From: Halomonas urumqiensis
Lineage (GTDB): Bacteria > Pseudomonadota > Gammaproteobacteria > Pseudomonadales > Halomonadaceae
NCBI RefSeq assembly: GCF_003028575.1
Contig: NZ_PYUD01000001.1
Coordinates: 186,001-250,000 of the forward strand
Reading direction: 5' to 3'
DNA length: 64,000 nt
Position 1 is the stretch's first letter; each line of letters starts with the position of its first letter. The notes under the pieces were generated by a model. The model had not been told where the DNA came from and ran no database searches. It was given only the letters and a program-made list of their open reading frames with translations. Both the position numbers and the translations under genes were made by a program. Of this stretch, positions 1 through 8,508 are shown in pieces.

Positions 1-3000
1 CCAATCCCTTCTCGCTCTCCTTGTGTCGCGAGGCCTGATCGAGGCGGCGGAACTCCTGGAAGATTTCCGCCTGCTTGGATTCGGGAATGCCCGGGCCGCT
101 GTCCCAGACCTCGATGGTCAAGCGCGCTCCCTGACGCCGACAGCCCAACAGCACGCGGCCCTCCTGGGTGTAGCGAATGGCGTTGGAGAGGAAGTTCTGG
201 ACGATTCTTCGCAGCATCTGGGCATCACTATCGACCCAGGCGCGGGTCGGCACCACGACGAGGTCCAGGCCACGCTCTTCGGCCATCACCTCGAACTCGG
301 CACGCAACGGACGGAAGATGTCAGCCAGCGCGAAGTGGCTGCGCCGGGGTGTCAGGGCGCCGGCATCCAGCTTGGAGATGTCGAGCAGCGTGCCCAGAAG
401 CTCCTCTGCGGCCTGCAGTGAGTTATCGATATGGCCGATGGTGCGTTTCATGTCGCGTGCTTCCATCTCTTGCGACAAGGCCGAGGTGAACAGTCGCGCG
501 GCATTGAGTGGCTGCAGCAGGTCATGGCTGGCGGCGGCCAGGAAACGGGTCTTGGAGGCGTTGGCATCCTCGGCCAATTGCTTGGCCTGGCGCAGTGCCA
601 GTTCCGCCTCGGCGCGCACACGGTTTTCCTGGCGTAGCGCGGCGTTGGCTTCGGAGAGCGCCTGGGTACGCTCGCGCACGCGCTCCTCGAGGGTCTCATT
701 GGTCTCCTTCAATGCCACTTCCGCCAGGCGGCGCTCGGTGATGTCCTGATAGAGCGCGAAGAAACCGAGGATAGAACCGCTGTCACCGAAGTGCGGGGTA
801 TAGGTCACCAGCATGTAGCGCCGCCCTTCGGGCAGCGTCAACGACACTTCGAAGCTGACTCGTTCACCGTCCAGAGCGCGGGCGATCCAGGGTTCGCGCT
901 CGCGCGCCATCTCCTCCGAGATCACTTGTTCCACGCGCTTGCCGATCACCGCGTTGCGATCGATGCCGAAGGCCTGTTCATAGGCGCGGTTGGTGAAGAG
1001 GTAGCGGCACTCCTTGTCGAAGTAGGCGATCAGCGCCGGCACGTTGTCGGTATAGATGCGGATATTGTTCTCGGAGCGGATCAGCGCTTCTTCGATTCGC
1101 TTCTGCTGGGTGATGTCCTGGTAGGTGTAGACGAAGCCGCCACCCGGCATCGGGTTGCCCTGCACTTCAAGCACGCTGCCGTCCTGGCGGTAGCGTACAT
1201 AGCGATGCGGCTGGCCCTCGCGGATGTTGTCGAGCAGCAGCTGGACATGCTCCTCGGGGTCTCCCGGACCGTACTCGCCGTTGTGGGCGTTGTAGCGGAA
1301 GATCCGGTCGATGGGGGCGCCGACCCGGATCAGATGGTCAGGGAAGCGGAACAGCTCCAGGTAGCGCTGGTTCCAGACCACCAGGCGCAGGTTCTGGTCG
1401 ACCACGCTGATGCCCTGATTGATGTTCTCGATGGTGGCCTGCAGCAGCGCGCGGTTGAATTCGAGGACCTGGGAAGCCTCGTCGACGATCGAGATGACAT
1501 CCGATATGCCGATGCCGCGTCCCTGCAGTGCCGAGTTGACGACGATCCGCGCCGAGGAGGCCCCCAGCACCGAGGCCAGGAAGCGCTCGGTGAACTGGAT
1601 CACATCGATGGAAGCGCGGGTGCCGTCCTCGAGCGTCGTACCGTTGCGTCGGGCGTAGTCATCGAAGGCGCGATTGACCTGCTGGGCACCCAGGAAACGC
1701 TCGCACAATACCTTGAGATCGCCCACCGTGGTGGCGCCGGTCCAGGGGCGGTTTACCGAGGTCTGGCGAGTTTCGACGCTATCGACGAACAGCGAAGCCT
1801 GGATGCGTTCCACCACGCGTTGCGAGGTGACCTGGGAGACGAAGATGTAGCAGAAAAGATTGACCCCGAGCGACAGCATGACCCCGTGGGTGAAACCGTC
1901 GCCGACATTGAGACCGAACAGCGAGGTGGGAGCCAGCCAGGCGAGCCCCAATGGGCCACCATCGAGCCAGTCGGTGGGCAGCACGCCGGCACCGATCATC
2001 GAAGGCATCAGCAGGCTGTAGGCCCAGATCGCGAACCCGGCGTTCATGCCGACGATCACCCCCAGCCGGTTGCCGCGTTTCCAGTAGAGCCCACCGATCA
2101 GTGCCGGGGCAAACTGGGCAGCGGCGGCGAATGACAGCATGCCGATGGAGGCAAGCGACGTGAACTCGCCGATCAACTGGTAGAAGCCATAGGCCATGGC
2201 CAGCACCGCGGCGATGGTGATGCGCCTCGCGCGCAGCACCAGCCGGCCGTAGTCGCGGGCCTTGGTGTCAAACCAGCGCAGTCTGAACAGGGCCGGGATG
2301 ACGATCTCGTTGGAGATCATGATCGATACCGCGACGGCGGCCACGATCACCATGCCGGTGGCCGCCGAGAAACCGCCGATGAAGGTCAGCAGGGTCAGCC
2401 ATTCGTTGCCCGCCGCCATGGGCAGGGCCAGCACATAGGTGTCAGGCTCGACACCCGTCCCGGCGAACAGGGTAAGGCCGGCGGCGGCCAGCGGTATGAC
2501 GAAGAAGGCGAAGGCGAGCAGGTAGAGCGGAAACAGCCAGCGTGCCTTGGTGGCGTCGTCACGGTGGGTATTTTCGACCACCGCGACATGGAACTGTCGG
2601 GGCAGGCACAGTATCGCCAGCATGGCAAGCAAGGTCTGCGCCCAGAAGCTCTGGCCAAAGTCCTGCTGGGCCAGTTGACGCTGCAGTTCCAGCTGGACTT
2701 CGGCCCGCGCGAGCAGATCGCCAAGTCCATCGAACATGCCCCAGGTGACGTAGGCGCCGAGCAGCAGGAAGGCCAGTAACTTGACCAACGACTCGAAGGC
2801 CACGGCGTGGATCAGTCCCTCGTGGTGCTCGGTCGCGTCGGTGTGCCGGGTGCCGAACAGGATGGCGAAGGCGGCCATTACCATGGCGACATAGAAGGCG
2901 GTATCGCCGAACAGTGGCGTGCGGGTGATGTCCGAGGCGTCAGTCAGTACGCTGAACGATGTGGAGACGGCTTTCAGCTGCAGGGCGATATAGGGCAAGG

Positions 3001-3382
3001 TACCGATCAGCGCGACCAGGCTTGCGAACGCCGCCAGTGACTGAGTCTTGCCGTAGCGCGAGGCAATGAAATCGGCGATGGAGGTGACATTCTGGTGCTT
3101 GGCGACGCGAATCATCTTGGCCAGCACCGGCCAGAACAGCAGGAAGGTTAGGATCGGTCCCACGTAGATGCTGGCGAAGGACCAGCCGGCGGTGGCGGCC
3201 TGGCCCACCGCGCCGTAGAAGGTCCAGGATGTGCAGTAGATGGCCAGCGCCAGGCTGTAGACCACCGGACGTCGCCGACTGGCGCCATGGCGGCGGGCGT
3301 GCCGATCGCCACGCCAGGCGATACCGAACAGCACGGCAATGTACGCAAGCGAGATGGCAACCAGCAACCAACCAGAAAACAT
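1..3382 (-). CDS. CrbS/MxtR-like symporter-fused PAS sensor histidine kinase (partial, C-terminus outside window)
   Basis: This is a membrane sensor kinase that probably controls acetate or carbon-source use. The start is ATG at 3382, preceded by GGAGG. The reading frame stays open to the window edge, so 1127 codons are visible and the end of the ATPase domain, plus any receiver domain, is missing. Residues 1-480 form a sodium:solute-symporter-type multispanning domain. PAS domains follow near residues 640-760 and 765-880, then a coiled coil (about 890-930). The HisKA H-box reads ASHDLLQPLNA, with the His near residue 951. An N-box (NFLSNAIRYT) lies near 1066. The same architecture is known in Vibrio CrbS and Pseudomonas MxtR, which act through a LuxR-type regulator on acetyl-CoA synthetase and acetate uptake genes. 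The neighbouring ActP-like symporter supports that role. The CrbS assignment is inference; the domain order is read directly. Confidence 0.85.
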   Translation of the reverse strand, partial: MFSGWLLVAISLAYIAVLFGIAWRGDRHARRHGASRRRPVVYSLALAIYCTSWTFYGAVGQAATAGWSFASIYVGPILTFLLFWPVLAKMIRVAKHQNVTSIADFIASRYGKTQSLAAFASLVALIGTLPYIALQLKAVSTSFSVLTDASDITRTPLFGDTAFYVAMVMAAFAILFGTRHTDATEHHEGLIHAVAFESLVKLLAFLLLGAYVTWGMFDGLGDLLARAEVQLELQRQLAQQDFGQSFWAQTLLAMLAILCLPRQFHVAVVENTHRDDATKARWLFPLYLLAFAFFVIPLAAAGLTLFAGTGVEPDTYVLALPMAAGNEWLTLLTFIGGFSAATGMVIVAAVAVSIMISNEIVIPALFRLRWFDTKARDYGRLVLRARRITIAAVLAMAYGFYQLIGEFTSLASIGMLSFAAAAQFAPALIGGLYWKRGNRLGVIVGMNAGFAIWAYSLLMPSMIGAGVLPTDWLDGGPLGLAWLAPTSLFGLNVGDGFTHGVMLSLGVNLFCYIFVSQVTSQRVVERIQASLFVDSVETRQTSVNRPWTGATTVGDLKVLCERFLGAQQVNRAFDDYARRNGTTLEDGTRASIDVIQFTERFLASVLGASSARIVVNSALQGRGIGISDVISIVDEASQVLEFNRALLQATIENINQGISVVDQNLRLVVWNQRYLELFRFPDHLIRVGAPIDRIFRYNAHNGEYGPGDPEEHVQLLLDNIREGQPHRYVRYRQDGSVLEVQGNPMPGGGFVYTYQDITQQKRIEEALIRSENNIRIYTDNVPALIAYFDKECRYLFTNRAYEQAFGIDRNAVIGKRVEQVISEEMAREREPWIARALDGERVSFEVSLTLPEGRRYMLVTYTPHFGDSGSILGFFALYQDITERRLAEVALKETNETLEERVRERTQALSEANAALRQENRVRAEAELALRQAKQLAEDANASKTRFLAAASHDLLQPLNAARLFTSALSQEMEARDMKRTIGHIDNSLQAAEELLGTLLDISKLDAGALTPRRSHFALADIFRPLRAEFEVMAEERGLDLVVVPTRAWVDSDAQMLRRIVQNFLSNAIRYTQEGRVLLGCRRQGARLTIEVWDSGPGIPESKQAEIFQEFRRLDQASRHKESEKGL

Positions 3383-3446
3383 GAGCTTCCTCCCACGGTG
3401 TGGGCGCCCATTCTAGGGCAATGGTGCCGCCGTGGGCAGGTGGCGA

Positions 3447-3962
3447 TCAGGCTTCCCGGCAGATGGCACGGTAGAGGGGGGCCTGATCGCCCAGGCGGCG
3501 CATCTCGTCCAGGCGCGGCTCGCGCCCCTCGCCCTCCAGTGGCAGGACCTCCCGGCTAGCGCAATTCATCAGCCATGTCTGGTGGCTGACCCGGTCCTGG
3601 AGCTGCTTCTCGAAACGGTACAGCAGGAACTCGACCCGCCGCTCGCCGTCCTCCTCTCGTACCGACATGCTCTGTTCATCGACCACACTGAAGCCGGTCG
3701 TCATGGGGTGGAGGTAGGTCCAGGGGCGCCAGAACATGGCATCCTGCTCCACCTCGACCACGTGGGCGGTAGCGGGCAATTGCTGCAGCTTGTGATCGAA
3801 CCACGCGTATTCATAGTGAATCTGGTAGCCCAGCATGCCAAGGCCCGCGAAGGCCGGGATGATCCAGCGGGGAAGGCGCTTGCCGCTGAGCAGGCGCAGC
3901 AGCATGCCGATACCCGCAGCGCCGAGACCGGCGAAGATGGCTGCAATCAGGTGCCAAATCAT
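3447..3962 (-). CDS. conserved hypothetical membrane protein (171 aa)
   Basis: I do not recognise a named family. The N-terminus has two hydrophobic segments (about residues 3-24 and 32-46), followed by a soluble part of about 120 residues that contains several Trp and two Cys. It lies between the ActP-like symporter and the symporter-fused kinase, 64 bp upstream of the kinase start and on the same strand, so it may share a transcript with the kinase. Hairpins separate it from the symporter. A structural or accessory role near the inner membrane is possible, but nothing in the sequence shows a catalytic motif. Confidence 0.7.
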   Translation of the reverse strand: MIWHLIAAIFAGLGAAGIGMLLRLLSGKRLPRWIIPAFAGLGMLGYQIHYEYAWFDHKLQQLPATAHVVEVEQDAMFWRPWTYLHPMTTGFSVVDEQSMSVREEDGERRVEFLLYRFEKQLQDRVSHQTWLMNCASREVLPLEGEGREPRLDEMRRLGDQAPLYRAICREA

Positions 3963-3982
3963 AACTCGACCTTGTCAACGAA

Positions 3983-4045
3983 ATCGGGCTTCCCATGGGA
4001 AGCCCGATCGGGTGAGATTCCGCGGCCAGGTCGGGCCTGGCCGCG
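3983..4045 (-). terminator. two consecutive hairpins downstream of the symporter gene
   Basis: Bases 4021-4045 form a 10-bp stem with a 5-nt TCGGG loop. Bases 3983-4008 are a perfect 26-bp palindrome centred on CCATGG. Read leftward, the palindrome is followed by TTTCGTT. They sit just after the symporter stop at 4058 and should end or attenuate that transcript. Confidence 0.6.
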
Positions 4046-4057
4046 TGCCATTATGGC

Positions 4058-5854
4058 TTAGTGGCTGACGGCACCGCCAGCGCCTTTCGGGTAGCGGACA
4101 CTTTCGACGAGGTCCTGAATCTCCTGGGGCGGCTCTTCGGTGGCATTGGATACCAGGTAGGCAACCGCGAAGTTGAACATCGCACCAATCGCACCGAAGG
4201 ACAGCGGCGAGATGCCGAGTATCCAGTTGTCCGGTGTATTGGGCAGCATGTTGGTCTCGGGTACGAAGAACCAACCCAGGTACGTGAAGATGTACAGCAG
4301 GGTGGTCAGCAGACCCGCCAGCATGCCGGCGACCGCGCCCTTGTTGTTCACTCGCTTGGAGAAGATCCCCATCATCAGCGCCGGGAACAGCGAGGCGCCG
4401 GCGATCCCGAAGGCGAGTGCCACGGTCTGGGCGGCAAAGCCCGGAGGGTTGAGCCCAAGGTAGGTCGCCAGCAGGATGGCCCCCCCCATGGATATCCGCG
4501 CGGCAAGCATTTCGCCCTTCTCGGTGATATTGGGGTTGATCATTGTCTTGATCAGGTCATGACTGATCGCCGACGAGATCGCAAGCAACAGGCCTGCCGC
4601 AGTGGACAATGCCGCGGCGATACCCCCGGCGGCAATCAGGCCGATGACCCAGCCGGGCAAGTTGGCGATTTCCGGATTGGCGAGTACCAGGATATCGTTG
4701 TTGACCGTCAATTCGCTGCCTTCCCAGCCACGCGATTCGGCGGTTTCGGCGAAGTCCGCGTTGCCATCGTTGTAGAACTGGATGCGGCCATCGTTATTGG
4801 CATCGTTGAAGGTGATCAACCCGGTTTCTTCCCAGGTACGCACCCATTCAGGTCGATCCTCATAGAGAATCGGGTTGCTGGCGGCCTCTTCGTAGTTTTC
4901 CACCTGGCCGGACATTTCCGGGTAGACGGTGGTCATCAGGTTGAGGCGAGCCATGGAGCCCACCGCCGGCGCGGTCAGGTACAGCAGCGCGATGAACACC
5001 AGAGCCCAGCCCGCTGACCAGCGTGCGTCGGCCACCTTCGGCACGGTGAAGAAGCGGATGATGACGTGGGGCAAGCCCGCGGTGCCGATCATCAGCGACA
5101 GGGTGAACAGCACCATGTTCAGCTTGTTGTCGACATCGGCGGTGTAATCCCTGAAGCCCAGCGCGTTGACGACATCATCGAGTTTCTGAAGCAGCGGCAC
5201 ACCGGATTCTGTATGGGTGCTGAACATGCCGAACATCGGAATGGGGTTGCCGGTCAGCTGCATGGCGATGAACACGGCGGGAATGGTGTAGGCGATGATC
5301 AGCACGATGTACTGGGCGACCTGGGTGTAGGTGATGCCCTTCATGCCACCGAATACCGCGTAGAGGAACACGATGAAGGCCGCGATCCAGATCCCCCAGG
5401 TGTTGCTGACCTCGAGGAATCGCGAGAAGGCAACGCCGGCACCGGTCATCTGGCCGATGACGTACGTCACCGAAGCGACGATCAGGCAGATCACCGCGAC
5501 CAGCCGGGCGGCCCTGCTGTAGAAACGATCACCGATGAAGTCAGGCACCGTGAACTTGCCGAACTTGCGTAGATACGGCGCCAGCAGCATGGCCAGGATC
5601 ACGTAGCCGCCGGTCCAACCCATCAGGAAGGTCGAGTTGGCATAACCTCCGGAGGCCAGCAGGCCGGCCATGGAAATAAACGAGGCGGCGGACATCCAGT
5701 CGGCAGCCGTGGCCATGCCATTGGTGATGGGGTGTACGCCACCCCCGGCGACATAGAAGTCCTTGGTCGACCCTGCGCGGGCCCAGATCGCGATACCTAT
5801 ATAAAGGGCGAATGAAGCGCCCACGAACAGCAGGTTGATAGCGAATTGACTCAT
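4058..5854 (-). CDS. sodium:solute symporter, VC_2705/ActP-like large subunit
   Basis: This 598-aa inner-membrane sodium:solute symporter belongs to the SSS family and most likely takes up acetate or another short-chain monocarboxylate. It has about 13 hydrophobic segments and the family-typical start, where the first helix is followed by FYVAGGGVHPITNGMATAADW. An acidic extramembrane insert (about residues 310-390) contains an Asp-rich NDANNDG stretch. It follows the DUF4212 gene with only 6 bp between them, the arrangement typical of the two-part VC_2705 family, where a small membrane protein is always paired with the large symporter. The neighbouring symporter-like kinase suggests shared control. 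The substrate is inferred from context and family, so ActP is not certain. Confidence 0.88.
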   Translation of the reverse strand: MSQFAINLLFVGASFALYIGIAIWARAGSTKDFYVAGGGVHPITNGMATAADWMSAASFISMAGLLASGGYANSTFLMGWTGGYVILAMLLAPYLRKFGKFTVPDFIGDRFYSRAARLVAVICLIVASVTYVIGQMTGAGVAFSRFLEVSNTWGIWIAAFIVFLYAVFGGMKGITYTQVAQYIVLIIAYTIPAVFIAMQLTGNPIPMFGMFSTHTESGVPLLQKLDDVVNALGFRDYTADVDNKLNMVLFTLSLMIGTAGLPHVIIRFFTVPKVADARWSAGWALVFIALLYLTAPAVGSMARLNLMTTVYPEMSGQVENYEEAASNPILYEDRPEWVRTWEETGLITFNDANNDGRIQFYNDGNADFAETAESRGWEGSELTVNNDILVLANPEIANLPGWVIGLIAAGGIAAALSTAAGLLLAISSAISHDLIKTMINPNITEKGEMLAARISMGGAILLATYLGLNPPGFAAQTVALAFGIAGASLFPALMMGIFSKRVNNKGAVAGMLAGLLTTLLYIFTYLGWFFVPETNMLPNTPDNWILGISPLSFGAIGAMFNFAVAYLVSNATEEPPQEIQDLVESVRYPKGAGGAVSH

Positions 5855-5860
5855 GCTGGC

Positions 5861-6121
5861 TTACTCCCCCAGGCCGAACTTTTCATCCAGCTTGTTCATC
5901 TTCCAGGCGTAGAAGAAGATCAAGCAGATGAAGGTCAGGATGGAACCCTGCTGAGCGAACCAGAACCCCAGGTCGGTTCCCCCCACGGGAATGCCGGCCA
6001 GCAGAGGCCGGAACAATATGGCGCAGCCATAGGACACGAATGCCCAGACAATCAGGCACCCCGTGATCAGGCGGACGTTCGCCTTCCAGTAAGCTTCGGC
6101 ATTGGATTTATCTTCTGCCAT
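5861..6121 (-). CDS. DUF4212 small subunit of sodium:solute symporter
   Basis: This 86-aa protein has two transmembrane helices and matches DUF4212, the small partner encoded directly upstream of VC_2705-type symporters. I chose ATG at 6121 because GGAGAG lies 7 nt upstream. A GTG five codons earlier would place that motif inside the coding sequence. Typical family features are visible: the start YWKANVRLI, then helix 1, the phrase GFWFAQQGS, helix 2, and a charged MNKLDEKFG tail. It is the first gene of the leftward operon and is translated with the large subunit. Confidence 0.88.
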   Translation of the reverse strand: MAEDKSNAEAYWKANVRLITGCLIVWAFVSYGCAILFRPLLAGIPVGGTDLGFWFAQQGSILTFICLIFFYAWKMNKLDEKFGLGE

Positions 6122-6639
6122 GGTCTTGCTCTCCACTTGTTATTGAGAGGTGGGGCTTAGTGTCGCGAGTTTGATGGATTTTCAGGGCAATCGCCCGTCG
6201 GCTGCATGCGTAGTTGTTGATGCTGGTCGATTGCCACGCCAATAGGTAGACGTGCGATTGCCCTGCATGTCGCACCGAGAATTCTGGTCAATGAGGTCGA
6301 AAAATAAATCCCAGACTTTGGTATCATGAGAATAAATCGATTAATAGTGCTTTAGACTAATCCTTTATTTTCAGTGGTTTATTTTATTTTTCCCGATGCG
6401 ATGTCAGCCCGTTCCATTAGTGGATAGGACGTTGGTATAGCGTGTTATGGCATTGCCGGACATAGACGTTTGTCTAGGCTTTCATGTGTCGATTGTCGTT
6501 AGTTGGACAATAGTCTAACGCACCAATGGATGGGACGATTGTCTAGCTATTATATGAAATGAGCCGTTTGCTATTCTGCAATGATCATTCATGTCATGGC
6601 TGCTTTTGCAATGTCCATGACGCTAGCCTGGGTAGCCGC
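6122..6639. promoter_or_regulatory. divergent control region between symporter operon and cNMP/CBS gene
   Basis: This stretch of about 0.5 kb holds no convincing gene. It is much more AT-rich than its surroundings between 6298 and 6400. On the symporter side, two arms of a perfect 11-bp inverted repeat (AGGGCAATCGC, 6184-6194 and 6254-6264) are 59 bp apart, and a further CGATTGCC lies between them. On the rightward side is the dyad series listed separately. A weak -10-like TATTAT occurs at 6548-6553. I could not fix a transcription start in either direction. Confidence 0.55.
6426..6545. promoter_or_regulatory. repeated operator-like dyads, consensus NRGAC-N4-GTCTA
   Basis: Three clear copies are present: TAGAC-GTTT-GTCTA at 6463-6476, TGGAC-AATA-GTCTA at 6504-6517 and GGGAC-GATT-GTCTA at 6532-6545. 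A fourth, degenerate copy, AGGAC-GTTG-GTATA, lies at 6426-6439. Repeated dyads of one kind in a divergent control region usually bind one dimeric regulator. The context (a CrbS/MxtR-like kinase and an ActP-like symporter) makes the partner LuxR-type regulator (CrbR/ErdR) a candidate. That link is inference. Confidence 0.6.
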
Positions 6640-8460
6640 ATGGTCGATGTCGATCTGTCTCACCCCCCCTTCACGCTTCTCGATGACGAGGGACGCCAGC
6701 GAGTACGTCATGGTATCGACCTTGGCTACTACGATCATGACGAGATCATTCTCGAAACCGGCCAGCCAGGCGAATTCGTGTTTCTCATTCACAAGGGCGA
6801 GGTTGCCGAACTCGACACCACCCAGCCGGCCGCGCGTCAACGCATTGGCCACTACACCGCTGGCGATCTGTTCGGGGCCATCAGCATTCTCAATGGCAAG
6901 AGCCGCTACCGATTCCGCGCCGAGCAGGAGAGCCTCTGCTACCTGTTGCCCAAGTCGCTGTTCCTCGCGTTGTGCGAGAGCTACCCGGCGTTTGCCGAAT
7001 TCTTCCGCCAGTCGCTGGCCCACAAGACCCGGCTGTTGACCGAGCAGCGTGCCGAAGGCGGCGTCACCATGGCGGGTTTCATGCTGGCGCGGGTCGACGA
7101 ATGCATGCGCGAACCTTTGCTGGTGCCAGCCGCCACTACCATTGCCGGGGCCGTGGCATATATCAATGAACGGCATGCGGACAGCCTGTTGGTTGAGGGC
7201 GCTGCTGGGCCGGGAATGGTGACCAAGACCGATCTGCTCAATGCCCTGGTGGTCGAGCGGCAGGGAGTCGAAAGCGAGCTTGATGGCATCGCGCATCGCG
7301 AACTGGTGACCGTTGCCCCCGGGCAGTACCTTTTCGAGGCGCTGGTGATGATGACCCGCCACAAGGTCGAGCGGGTGGTGGTCATCGAGCGGGGCAAGCC
7401 CGTTGGGGTGGTGGAACTCACCGATGTGCTGAGTTACTTCTCCAGCCGCAGCTACGTGGTCAGTCTGCAGGTGGAGCAGGCCAATGACCTCGAGGCACTG
7501 GCCGTTGCCAGCAAGCGCACGCCTGAGTTGGTGCGCGCGCTGATGGCGCAGGGTGTCAAGCTGCGCTTCGCCATGGGCCTGCTGGCGGCGCTGAATGGGC
7601 GAATCATCAACAAGGCCTGGACATTCACCATCGATGAGCGTTACCACCAGCACAGCTGCCTGATGGTGATGGGCAGTGAAGGTCGCGGTGAACAGATCCT
7701 CAAGACCGATCAGGACAATGGGTTGATCCTCGAAGACGACCTGGCCTGGCCGGAGTGCGCCGAGCACATGCAGCGCCTGACCGACACACTGATCGATCTC
7801 GGTTACCCGCCGTGCCCTGGCAATATCATGGTGTCCAACCCCGAGTGGGTGGGTACGGAATCCCAGTGGCGGGGGCGAATTGCCGGCTGGGCCAGCGCGC
7901 GTGACGGTGACAGCCTGATGAAGCTTGCCATCATGCTCGATGCCCATGCGGTTGCCGGCAATCCGGCACTGCTCGACCGCATCCGCGATGAACTCTTCGA
8001 GCGCTGCTCGCGTGACGAGATTCTGCTTTCCTACCTGGCGCGTGCGGTGCTGAGTTTTTCCACCCCGCTGACGCTGTTCGGTTCGCTGAAAAAGCCCCAG
8101 CACGGCATCGATATCAAGAAGGGTGGCATCTTCCCCATCGTGCATGGTGTGCGCGCCATGGCGCTAGAACGTGGTATCCGCGTGACCTCGACCCTCGAGC
8201 GCCTCGATGCCCTGGCGGCCGACGGTCGGCTCGAGGCGCGTTTCGCCGAAGATCTTGGCGAGGCACTGTCATTGTTCACCGAGTTGCGCCTGAGGCAGCA
8301 ACTCACGCGTCTCGAGGGGAACGAGTCGACCCGGCATCCCGACCGGGTGGTGGTGCAGGAGCTCTCGTCGCTTGAGCGCGACCTGCTGCGCGAAGCGCTG
8401 CACATCGTCAAGGATTTCAAGCAGCGGCTCTCGCACCGCTTTCATCTGGAGTATTCATGA
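6640..8460 (+). CDS. cNMP-binding/CBS/DUF294 nucleotidyltransferase-like signalling protein
   Basis: This cytoplasmic protein is probably a nutrient-linked regulator. Domain order from the chosen start: cyclic-nucleotide-binding fold (about 20-125), two CBS repeats (about 145-275), DUF294 nucleotidyltransferase-like domain with the motif GSEGRGEQ then TDQDNG (about 345-360), and a DUF294 C-terminal helical domain. The frame opens upstream with ATG at 6559, which would add 27 residues. I prefer ATG 6640 because the upstream ATG lies only 13 bp after the last operator-like dyad and the extra residues look atypical. Neither start has a good ribosome site. Genes of this type are commonly found beside VC_2705 symporters and a DnaQ-like exonuclease, exactly as here. 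The ligand is unknown. Confidence 0.82.
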   Translation: MVDVDLSHPPFTLLDDEGRQRVRHGIDLGYYDHDEIILETGQPGEFVFLIHKGEVAELDTTQPAARQRIGHYTAGDLFGAISILNGKSRYRFRAEQESLCYLLPKSLFLALCESYPAFAEFFRQSLAHKTRLLTEQRAEGGVTMAGFMLARVDECMREPLLVPAATTIAGAVAYINERHADSLLVEGAAGPGMVTKTDLLNALVVERQGVESELDGIAHRELVTVAPGQYLFEALVMMTRHKVERVVVIERGKPVGVVELTDVLSYFSSRSYVVSLQVEQANDLEALAVASKRTPELVRALMAQGVKLRFAMGLLAALNGRIINKAWTFTIDERYHQHSCLMVMGSEGRGEQILKTDQDNGLILEDDLAWPECAEHMQRLTDTLIDLGYPPCPGNIMVSNPEWVGTESQWRGRIAGWASARDGDSLMKLAIMLDAHAVAGNPALLDRIRDELFERCSRDEILLSYLARAVLSFSTPLTLFGSLKKPQHGIDIKKGGIFPIVHGVRAMALERGIRVTSTLERLDALAADGRLEARFAEDLGEALSLFTELRLRQQLTRLEGNESTRHPDRVVVQELSSLERDLLREALHIVKDFKQRLSHRFHLEYS

Positions 8461-8508
8461 GGCTAGGCCATCAGCCTCGGGATGACGATTGCACATGGAG
8501 ACAGTGAC

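Noticed and set aside
791-2134. Long open frame of 447 codons on the plus strand at 791-2134
   Set aside because: It lies opposite the sensor kinase, whose minus-strand frame shows clear symporter, PAS and HisKA motifs; high GC produces such shadows.
6213-6239. Sigma-54-like GG-N10-GC on the minus strand (TGGCAATCGACCAGCAT)
   Set aside because: The core spacing fits but the -12 element lacks the TTGC pattern and no enhancer-binding site is recognisable.
6589-8145. 518-codon minus-strand frame
   Set aside because: Antisense to the cNMP/CBS/DUF294 gene, His-rich and without any domain pattern.
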